Assembly (NCBI GenBank): GCA_021613535.1
Contig: CP075495.1
Coordinates: 9,486,001-9,550,000, forward strand
DNA length: 64,000 nucleotides
Reading direction: 5' to 3'
Source of the DNA: Adineta vaga
Taxonomy: Eukaryota; Rotifera
Part shown: in pieces, positions 25,869 through 35,793 of the stretch
Layout: each line of letters opens with the position of its first letter
Numbering within the stretch: the first letter of the stretch is position 1
Made by a program: the position numbers and the translations under genes
Notes under the pieces: generated by a model
Told to the model about the DNA's origin: nothing
The model's database searches: none
Seen by the model: the letters and a program-made list of their open reading frames with translations, nothing else

Positions 25869-27202
25869 ATGAGTATAATTTCTGAACAATCACGTGGAGA
25901 TCATGGTGACGCTCGATCTGTACAATCGTTAGCAGTAGAAAGCGTACGCCGAGTATCACCGACTCAAAGTCAACTAACACAACAACGATCATCTTCTCAA
26001 GTTGATAATATTGATCGTAGCGGACGTAGTGAACGTCATCGAATTCAACGAAGTAGCTCATCATCGAGCACACGTAGTGCATCAACAGCTGGTGGTCGCC
26101 GAATTAATGGTCGAACAGAAGGACCAGTTGGTACAGGATCATATCAACAATATTCCGCTGAAGGTGGTTATGCTTATGGAGGAGCTGGCCATGCACAAAA
26201 TGGAAGTTCTTCAAATGGATTGTACGGAGCAGCAGGTGCATCATATGAAGGAAGCAGTGGTTCAATGGGCTGCCCACCCGCTGGTGATGGACAACGACGA
26301 CCAGGTCGTCATCGTCGTCAAGTTATTCGTTGTCCCGAACAACCAGCAGGACCACCACGTCAAATACGTCGCCGTCTTCCAACTCCCGAACCTGATACAC
26401 TCGAACGAGTGTAAGTATATGATTGTACCTTTTGTTGCGATATTTCTATATAATAATTCTGTTTCTTCTTTTTTTTTCGCATAGTTATATTCAACGCACC
26501 GCTGCCGAATGTATAGAAGAAATTACTGAAATTCCAACAACGCCACCACCACGTCTTCAAGAGCGAACGGTTGTTGAGCCAGCTGGACCACCTCAAGTAG
26601 TTAAACGTGTGGTTCGTGTACCACCAAGAAGTGGCCATGCCCCTGCTCAACAACCACAACCACCCGCGGGTTGCGGATCTGCTGGTGAATTAGCTGGTGC
26701 TGGAAGTTATAGTAATATTCAGCAAGCTAGCAATGGTGCACTACAACCAAGTGGTGCTAGTTATTCAGGTGCATACAGTGCAGGAGCTACCAGTAGTGCC
26801 AGCTATGGTTCTGCTAGTGGTGGTTACAGTTCTGGTGCAGCCGATCATAGTTCAGCATCTGCTAGTTATGGTGCACCTAGTGCTAATTATGGAGCTGCTG
26901 GTGCTGGTTACGGTGCACCTAGTGCTAATTACGGAGCTGCTGGTGCTGGTTACGGTGCTGCTGGTGCTAGCTTCGGTGCTGCTAACTACGGTGCTCCTAG
27001 TGCTGGTTACGGTGCTCCTAGTGCTAGTTATGGTGCAGTTGGTGGTGGTTATCAACCTCAAGCACAATCACAGCCGTATCCACAACAACAAGCTCAAGCA
27101 CGTCTGCCACCACAAGCTCTCTGTTTTACTGTTGGTGGTGATGGTCGTTCTCAGCCAATGCCACCAATGGGTTGTCATGCAGCCTACTGTTTTTATGTTT
27201 AA
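25869..27202 (+). CDS. Gly/Ala/Ser/Tyr-rich protein of unrecognised family
   Basis: Two exons (25869-26410 and 26485-27202) give 419 aa; the intron is phase 2 and the join LERV/YIQRT preserves frame. There is no signal peptide and no membrane segment, so it is probably intracellular. The N-terminus is Ser/Arg-rich. The middle has a charged, proline-marked block (QPAGPPRQIRRRLPTPEPD, then EEITEIPTTPPPRLQER, then EPAGPPQVVKRVVRVPPR) containing two related PAGPP...R units. This has the look of repeat modules in cytoskeletal alveolin/articulin-type proteins, but I do not assign it. The C-terminal half is low complexity with imperfect repeats of YGAPSANYGAAGAG and YGAPSAG, then a Gln/Pro segment and a Cys-containing end (PPMGCHAAYCFYV). 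GC content is clearly above the surroundings. A structural or phase-separating role is a guess. Confidence 0.8.
26862..27048. repeat. Imperfect coding tandem repeat (Tyr-Gly-Ala units)
   Basis: Tandem units of 21-42 nt based on TAYGGTGC...GGTGCT encode YGAPSANYGAAGAG twice, then shorter YGAAGASFGAA and YGAPSAG/S units. They lie inside exon 2 of the Gly/Ala-rich gene and are locally GC-rich. Confidence 0.85.
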
Positions 27203-27633
27203 ACATTCCATATTTAAACATTAACGTTAACAAAAAATAGCTATGATAGAAGAGAACCACGAATTATATATCCATTTTGTTTCTATTTTAGTGCTAGTTG
27301 ATTTAATATTATTTTTTTGTGGAAAGAAAAGGTCAGGATAATGTACTGATGAATAGTAGCAAGAAGATATCATATAAAGGTTCTCTTCTTTTTTTTTCTT
27401 TTCTTATAAATAAATCAGACATGATTGTGATCCTTTTCTCTTTCAATCTCATACTTTCTTATGTTCTTTTCTTATTTTGCATACAAATACAAAAAAAGAC
27501 CGCAAATGAAAAAAAAAAATTACACGTCAAACTATATAGACACATACACACTATCCTGTTACACATCAGTGCACACTATGATAGGTGCAAAAAAAACAAT
27601 AACAAAAAAATAAAATGATGTACATTCTCGATT
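27203..27633. other. Convergent intergenic region
   Basis: About 0.43 kb between the 3' ends of the Gly/Ala-rich gene (+) and PRPF18 (-). It contains T- and A-tracts; the open frame on the plus strand here (27319-27618) is built on them and has no domain. Confidence 0.6.
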
Positions 27634-29934
27634 TTATGTATGTCCGCTAGGGATAATCGTAACGTTATCGTTACGTTGTCCATAATCTACACAACGTGAT
27701 GGATCATTTGGATAAAGTTTTTGTGCTCGACTAACAAGACGTTTGACTGCTTGAATATATTTACGTTGAGTTTCATCATTTAACACATGAGCTACGTGTT
27801 TGGAAGCAATCTTTTCACGACCTGGACGTGGATGGATACCAACCATAGTTGCGCCAAGAGGCCTAGAAACAAGCAATTGTAATTAGAATATTAATTTTTA
27901 TCAAGAAAACATTTTAATATGTATTTTACACATCTAAAAAACAATGATTAATTATATTACGTCTTCTTTCCTCTTTCCATATCATATATGTAATCAGGTG
28001 TAGTTAAGAATGTTATTTCATCTATTTTTTTACTCCTCTCTTTACATTATGCTTCAATAATTGATGAATTGCAACTTATGATTACGAGAAAATCAAGCTA
28101 AAACGACAATTAACTATGATTTATATCATTTGATTAGATATGAATAAATGTCTGATACAAGTACGAAATGAAAATCATCTATCATGTTAACTAAGATTAG
28201 ATAACGACAGGTGACAAAAATACTTGTGAAGTAATAAAACTAGAGAATAATTTTGTTTAAACATACAAGATATTATCAATCACTATTTAATTGCTAATAA
28301 AATCTTAAGAAATATTCACTTTTATTTTGTAGATTGTCATATTTTTTTCTTCGTTGAAATTACCAATCAAATAACATAGAAAATAAAGTAGACTACGATG
28401 TAAACAGCACATCATCATCAAATTTGTCTTCTAATTACCAATCGAAAATACATACTTTTACTTTTATGGAAAAAATAATCAATGGAATACGACTTTTTTT
28501 GTAAATACGTTTTTAGTATTCTCACTTTCATTTGTAGTCGAAAATACATAGTAGAAGTAAATAGAATAGGTTTAAACTCATACATCTATATGTAAATATC
28601 ACTTTGATTATGAAAAACTATACTGATTTGTTAAGACACTCGAATTACTCATTCTCATACTCATGTCTATTGAAAATGCAGATATTACTATTTGAAAAGA
28701 TACTTTCAAAGTTGAATGTATATTCAATCCTATGTATAGAAGTGAAAGAGAATGATAGTATGAAACTTATACTTCAAAAATCCTCTAACATACTGTACAG
28801 TCTAAATAATCTTGAATTAATTTATTCAATTTTCATGAAGTTCAAATCAAATAAAATGTTAATTTTGAAAGTTCTTTTGATAAAATCTTCTACAAGTCAT
28901 TTGAGTATATTATTCTTTCGGTACTCATACACTACAGACTTTTGTATCGTTAATAAGTATTTGGTATCTTACCATGGTGCATTTCCAATAGCCATTTCTA
29001 AGAAGAATTCGTTTGCTCGAATATAATTTCGTTTTAAAACACAATTAACTACATTAATCAATGATTCTAATATATCATCTTGTAATGTATTCGATTTTAA
29101 TTTTCGAAATAATGGTTTCATATATCCACATGTTTGTGAATGTAAAGCTGTTTCAATTTTTCCTTGTATAGTTTTTTTCTCTTCTATTTCTCGATCACTT
29201 AATTCGTGTGACCATTTTTTCAGAATAAACTTGAAATAATTTAATACGACTTGACAATCATAGGCTCGATTGCCTTTACGTGTTGTTTTAATTTGTTCAA
29301 TTATATCAGGTAGATCATAACCACTGTCTTCTTTAACTTCTTCCGTTTGATTGGGGATGGGTGGTCCAACATCCGTTTCTTCATCTTTATCTTCAGTATT
29401 ATCTTCTGATGCTGATGGATTATCTGCATGAAGAATATGAGCTAAATATTCACGATCAATTTTATCCATAGCTATAAAAGAAACATAAAGACATGATAAA
29501 GATAATATGAAAACAATAAGATTTCTCAACATACCAGCTTTGAAATCATTACGCTGTCCTTTCAATTCAGGTTCTGTTGTTTCAAGTAATCTCAATCGTC
29601 GATACGAATCAAGATCTGATTCACCAAACAGACGTGTCGGTTGATTACGTTCACGTAATTTTTTGACCACATCAGTTCTTGGTATTAATGTAATATTTTC
29701 ATTGGATGTTGTTGCTGATGAAGTTATTGTCTTTTCATTTGCACCATCTGTTGATGATGATGCTTTATTTGATTGATCACCTGCTTTTGCGTAATAATTT
29801 TTCCAATATGCTTCTTCGTGTTTTGCTTCAAGATCACCACGACGAAAACATTTCTTTTCTGGTAATAAAACATTCATCGATTCGACATTTTTACGTTTAC
29901 GTTCAATCTCGGCTTTTAATGACGCAAGATCCAT
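27634..29934 (-). CDS. PRPF18: Pre-mRNA-splicing factor 18
   Basis: Three exons (29934-29535, 29471-28973, 27862-27634) give 375 aa; human PRPF18 has 342. Prp18 acts in the second catalytic step of splicing, stabilising the 3' splice site with Slu7. The N-terminus shows the family start ([38 protein letters not shown]). The PRP4-like segment [19 protein letters not shown] is followed by the helical Prp18 domain ([29 protein letters not shown]). The highly conserved loop is [19 protein letters not shown], then [21 protein letters not shown]. The conserved loop is split by the last intron at NAP-W, and splicing restores it exactly. That intron is 1,110 nt, far longer than its neighbours. The first intron (29472-29534, 63 nt) is in frame. 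The C-terminus extends about 12 residues past the usual end. The ATG is 18 nt after a YAG acceptor. Confidence 0.94.
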
Positions 29935-31354
29935 TTTTGTACGTAAGCAAAACTAAGTGAAATAAATATTTATAATATATGTATGTGCTCATGATCACAT
30001 ACATTCATTCATGAAAGTATTTATGCAATTGGATAGATGTTAATAGGTGTCGCTGTAGTTTTATTTTGATTTAATTTTTTTGTCTTTCTTACTGAGATAT
30101 TTTCAGAACATTTTTTAATTGAATTGTTGTATATGAATATTTTTGATTTAAAATCTACAGAGATCAATGTTTAATTAACATGGCGATAAAATGAAATTTC
30201 TCTATATGAGTCATCATTGATTGAACTTGAAAAAAGAAAAGAAGAAAGAACTAGAGAAGAGCGAACCAACGAACGAACATCGTTTTTTGTTTGTTCCCTC
30301 TATCTCGAAAGTAGATTTATTCGAAAGGTCGTCATATATTCATATTCAAGGATTTTCTTTGTCTTTTTTTTTCTCCTTTTTTTTTCGTTAATAAATCAAC
30401 GCAGTAGATATTCGGTTCCCCTGTGTAATGAAACTATTTGATGTTGTTGAAAAAAAAGAAATTCGACAGATGCATTTGCAATAAAAACACGTATGATAGA
30501 AATATCCATGTTTAGATATACATTCTCATCGGACTTTTTTTTCTCGTTATGTTTCATTCCATTCTGTTTTTTATATTCGTAATAAACTAGTGACAGTAAA
30601 AGTCAAGTGTACAGTTTTTGCTCATATTTCGTTGTTTTTATTTGTTCGATTGAGAACATTAACATTAATATATATATATAGATATACAGATAGAGAGAAA
30701 GATTCTTTCTAAATGTATGATTAAGATTAAATTATTCATTAAATCATTTGTCTGGACAATTAGATGACGTGCCAAGTTTTATCACCTTCTATTGTCTGTC
30801 TCTTCATTTTTTCCTCCTATTGTCTTGAGTGAATATTGTTTACTTAACGCGATTGTAGTTTGACGCCGGCGTCTTATATTTGTTCGTATCGTCCCACGCT
30901 CTGTCCACTGTCATCACCTTGTTTAACCTTCGTCTTGACCGATATCTCTTTTTTTTCGTCGTTCGTTTATTCGTTCTTTACATTCTTGAGATTTTACATT
31001 TTTCATTATCGAAAAATTCCCTTTTTTCTTTTTTTCGTTAATTTCTATTACGATAAACATGAAATATAGTCGTTCGTAGTTGCATTGATTGATGAGTTTC
31101 ATGAGAATAATAATGAACACGAGTGATTTATTAGTAGTACGGTTACGTGAACTATTGTCACTAACGAGAGAGAATAAACGATAATACGTTCTCTCTTTTG
31201 TCAAGGCTTATCGCACTATTAACCCCAGCAGACATGAACGATATTCACAGATGGATATAGCAAGGTTATATTCATATAGGTTTTTTTTCTTCAGATGATT
31301 TTATAAGCGAATCTCACATCGATCGACAACGAAGAAAACAATATACATAGAAGA
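29935..31354. other. Divergent intergenic region, no gene recognised
   Basis: About 1.4 kb between the starts of PRPF18 (-) and the CIP4/TOCA-like gene (+). It contains an AT run near 30669-30681 and pyrimidine tracts. Short frames on both strands show no domain. Promoters or 5' UTR introns of the flanking genes are expected here. Confidence 0.6.
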
Positions 31355-34300
31355 ATGCTAAACCAAAGTTGGGGAGTCGAACTTTGGGTATGTAATCATT
31401 TGATTCGATTTCTTTTATCTTTCTAAGTTTTTTATTCATTAGGATCAATTCGATAATGTATCCAAATATACTGAAAAAAGTTTACAATTTTGTGAAAAAT
31501 ATGAATCATTTCTTAAAGATCGTTGTACAGTTGAAGATGAATATGCAAAAGCATTGAAAAAATTAACAAAAACTTATACACCAAAACTAAAAGATCAAGA
31601 AGAATTCTATAATAAGTATAGAGAAAAAAATCATTGTATATTTGTTTTTCTTATTCATTTCAAATAGATATACATTTTCGATCGCTTTCTGTTCGGCTTT
31701 AAAAGAATTGCAAGATCTCGCATCTCAACATGAATTAATTGCTGAAAATATTCGTGAACGTTCAATTAAACAGATTCAAATAACAGTCAAAGAATGTCGT
31801 GAACAACGAAAAAAATGTTTAGATGAATATACAAAAATCAAACGTCAACTTGATAAACAACATGAATTGATGATTAAGGTATGTTATTTCAATTGAAAGA
31901 AAAAAAAATAAGAAGATCTTTTTCTTAATGTATAGAAAAATTATGTAAATGTCATGCAGTTTATTGATAGGATCATAAAAGATAAGAATGCTTGAAAGGC
32001 AATGTTCACTCATGCAAATAATGAAATGAAAGTATTCATAAGAGATTTCACCTTCATATTTTAGAGAAAAACAACTGTAGAATCATTCATGCATAGGAGA
32101 AAAGGAAGACATTTGATTTTTATCAGAAGGATTTTAGGATCGTATCTCAATCTCATTAACGTTGATGAAAAATCAGCTTAATGAAATGAATTTCTTTCTC
32201 TTTTTCAAAAAATTTAATCAATTAATTCCATACATTTTTAGTCTTTACGAAAATATGAAGAATGCCATGAATCTGCACGTCGTGCAAAAGATAGTTACGA
32301 AAAAGCTCATGAAGATCTTGATCTATCACGTGCACAATTAGAAAAGGCTCGTGATACAATGACATCAAAATTAAAAATATGTGATGATGCTCACACAAAT
32401 TATTCTTCTCAAGTATCTCTATTTAATGATACTCAACGTTTATTTTATGAAAGACAATTACCAAGTATTCTAACAGATTTACAACAATTAGATGGAAAAC
32501 GTTCCGATGAACTGAAAGATGTTTATATTAAATTTATTCAATCACATGCCGAAGTTCTACCACGTATACAACGATGTTTAGATGAAATGACTAAACAAAC
32601 AGAACAATTAAATGCTAATACAGATGCACAAGTTGTTATTGAAGAATATAAATCTGGTTATGGAATACCAGAAGATGAAAAAGAAGTCAGTTAGAAAATA
32701 ATATCTACATTATATATATGTACATATTTCAATTCGGTTTTATTTTAAAATTTAGATTGATTTAAATGCGATGGATCTTCCGTCAATATTATTGAACGGA
32801 AGTAATAATGGACATGATCAACAGATTTATAATATGAATTTACATAATTCTCATCATCCTACACCAGTCGAATTGGCACGATCGAATACTTTGAGAAGTT
32901 CTGGAAGTGATCATAGTAATCAAAATGGTGTAGCAACTATCTATGCAGTTGGTAATGCTAGTGGACATGTGAATGGTACACAAACATTGATGACAACACC
33001 AGCAATGGGTTCAAGAAAAACTGTTGGAAGTAAAAGTAGTGGAACTGCAAGTACAATCAGAAAAATATTTGGAAGTTCATCTCAAAGAAAAGTAAGTTTC
33101 TAAAACTAGAAATAACAGTTCATCATTTCGCACTAATCTTGCATACATATATATATCATCGTTTTTCTTTGTTTCTATCTCTTATAGTCAATACTTGTAA
33201 GTAGAAAGAGATTCAATGAAAGTATCTTCAAGATTGATGTTTTGTAGATTCGCAACAGAAACAGCCTTCTCTTAGATGTATATAATAGTAAAAGATGCTT
33301 CTATTGACTGATAGATTGTCATAAACTAGCAATTTTGATTGCTTGCTCATTTTTTCTTGATTTTATTTCCATGCAGAAAGAAGTATAAAAATTTATCTAT
33401 CTGTTGTTTTTCAGCCATCTAATAATGGTAGTGCAATATCAACAACAGTCAATACACCATACGGTTCCTTACCACCAGCTCAACGTTTGAAAAAATTTCA
33501 AGAACAAATTTTAAATTGTAGAAGTGAATTAGAAAAAGAACAAAAAGCCAAGTATATACAAGCTTCAGACAAGGAAGAAGATATATTTTTCTACAATTGA
33601 TTTTTTTAGAGAAGGTTTAAATAAAATGAAACTAGTTTTTCAAGAAAATCCAAAATTTGGTGATGAACAAGATGTTACACAACAGATAATTACTATCGAT
33701 GAACATATCGAAAAATTATTAGCTGAAATAAAACGATTTGAAGTAAATTCAATTGTCTCTATTTTCGAAACAAAAATCAATCCATCATCTATTCTAGTCA
33801 TACATTGTCGAAATTGAACGAACACGGGCTCCAAGCACTTCTGAATATGATTCATCGTCTCGTATACGAACAAATTATGGTTCTGATCAATCGATAGGCA
33901 CAAATAATAATAACAATAATTCTCAACCAAGTACACCCGGACAAAATCGAAGGTAAATTAAAGGAGTAATCAACTATATGAGATTCTATAAATGATGATA
34001 TATCATCTTACTTTTATATCGTACATAAACCTTATTAGTTTTCACTATTTTCGTCAACAATATTCACCACAAGATAAATATAGAATGATGCATATCAATC
34101 GACGTTGGTCGACAATGGTTTGGTTAGCAAATATCTATCTCTTACATATCGTATCTAGAAACAGACATTCTTCTTAATGAGAAAATCTGGGAAAAAAAGA
34201 ACTTCTAAAAGCATGTAAATTTTCTTCTCCTTCTTCTTCTTCGTCTTACAATCAAGTTGAATACGATAGATCATATCTTTCTCTTTCTGTGAATCATGAA

Positions 34301-34737
34301 GAATAGTTTCTTTATTGCATTCTAGCATGAAAAATCTTTTTTTTATATATTTTAGTCCACCTGATCTAACAGAAAATTTAACGCCTACACAAGAATTTCA
34401 TCGTTTACCATCGGTTACATCTATAACATTACATCAAAATAATATGACCACTAAAGTATCATTAGATACGGTAACAAATGATGAACAGAATGGTTCATTT
34501 GAAGATGAAAGTCTTGATGATGAAAATTCCAATGCTATTGATCATTCTGATAGTTTATATCAACCACAAATCAATGGTGGAACAATACTCAAAGCATATG
34601 CATTATATGATTTTAATGGTAAGACTACATAAACATTTTTTCTTTATTTATCTCTAGATGTTATAAAATATGTCTTGTAAATTTACTGGAATGTTTTTTC
34701 TATACATGCAGATTTTTGTTAAATGATTAACTAAAAA

Positions 34738-34768
<31 letters not shown>

Positions 34769-35013
34769 TCTTCAAATCTAAGAGCATCTCTTATTTTTCG
34801 TCAGGTCATGGTAGCAATGGTTGTCAGTATGTGAATGCCGCAACAATCTTTGTTGGTGAATGTGTTGATATATTAGAAGACGATCAAGGTGATGGATGGA
34901 CGCGTATACAAAAACTTGATGGCGCAACTGGTTTTGTTCCTTCTACATATCTTCGTATTGATTCTCAAAAACTTCCAACAACATCACATCCAATTGATTC
35001 CGGCCGTTTTTGA
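31355..35013 (+). CDS. F-BAR/HR1/SH3 adaptor, CIP4/TOCA/FBP17 family
   Basis: At least nine exons; start ATG 31355, stop at 35013. The first exon codes only MLNQSWGVELW, matching the F-BAR start SWGxELWDQFDN after joining to 31443. The F-BAR domain runs through the exons ending near 32690 (FCEKYESFLKDRCTVEDEYAK, FSIAFCSALKELQDLASQHEL, then VVIEEYKSGYGIPED). A Ser/Asn-rich linker follows, then a 9-nt microexon at 33188-33196. Next comes an HR1 coiled coil (PPAQRLKKFQEQILNCRSEL, ITIDEHIEKLLAEIKRFE), a disordered acidic linker and a C-terminal SH3 (ALYDFNG, DDQGDGWTRI, GFVPSTYLRID). The SH3 is split by an intron in its RT loop. Family members curve plasma membrane, bind active Cdc42 through HR1 and recruit N-WASP and dynamin through SH3 during endocytosis. 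A Rac-like GTPase lies 11 kb downstream. Confidence 0.9.
33188..33196 (+). other. Candidate 9-nt microexon (Ser-Ile-Leu)
   Basis: Nine bases, TCAATACTT, lie between a strong acceptor (ttctatctcttatag) and a strong donor (gtaagtag). Both neighbouring exon ends are phase 0 (AGA AAA before 33091, CCA TCT from 33418), so inclusion adds three residues between the F-BAR linker and the HR1 domain without changing frame. Inclusion could be constitutive or alternative. Confidence 0.6.
34737..34772. repeat. (CT)n-(AT)n compound microsatellite in intron
   Basis: A CT run passes directly into an AT run in the intron that splits the SH3 domain of the CIP4/TOCA-like gene. Confidence 0.9.
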
Positions 35014-35793
35014 AATAAATAAATTTCTTTCTTTTCTTTTTGTATCTGTCGTTTTTTTTCTATATACATATATACACACCCACACATACATATATGCATA
35101 CTGCTCAGTTCTATCTCCCAGTTAACTAAAATAATTCAGACAGCAAAATAACCAAATAATAATCTAAAGTATCGTATGTGTGCTCAATCTTTGTTTTTTC
35201 TGTTTTGTTCGTTTATTTACTGTTCTTTTTGATCGAATAACCTATTCCCTAGTCAAATACTGTTCAAAAATATTAAAATTTCCATACCCAAAAATTTCGA
35301 TGTTTTCCTTTTACGATCGGTCAGATATTTTGACACATCATAGTTCTAGAATGAGTAATTGCATTTCATCTTGTATACGTTTATTGCTATTTATATAACG
35401 TTTCAAAAAACGTTTGTTTTTGTCATCCGAAATGAACAGTAAGAGAATTAGACAAGCCAGCCAAAGAAATGCGAAAAAGCTTTAAAATCATTTCTTCTTC
35501 TTCTTTTTCTTCTTGGTTTTTTTCCGTGTAACATCAATTAAGTATTAGAATTAGATTAAATGATTATAAATCAAAAAATAGTTTTTGTCTATATATATAT
35601 ATATATGTAAGTGTGTATATGTCTTGTGTTTTGTTAATTGATTTCTTGTTTACTTGTTTTCTGTATTCAGAACATTTCTATAATCTCCTGTTCATTCTTC
35701 ATTTTATCATTGAACAAAATAATTTCAATCAAAACATTCATTTTCTTCTTATTTACAGATTTGTGTTCGAAAAACTTATTTTGATAGATCACA
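35014..35793. other. Intergenic region
   Basis: About 0.78 kb between two genes in the same direction. It has an AT run near 35592-35606 and AT-rich sequence; no coding exon or RNA gene was recognised. It should contain the 3' UTR of the CIP4/TOCA-like gene and the promoter or trans-splice acceptor of NUP98 (YAG at 35785-35787). Confidence 0.6.

Noticed and set aside
26002-27224. Long alternative frames of 160 and 175 aa rich in Val/Leu
   Set aside because: They are frame shadows of the Gly/Ala-rich repeat; the chosen frame has the splice-consistent join and proper start and stop.
28604-29026. 140-aa open frame on the plus strand
   Set aside because: Lies in the long PRPF18 intron and across the antisense of a PRPF18 exon; composition is that of AT-rich noncoding DNA.
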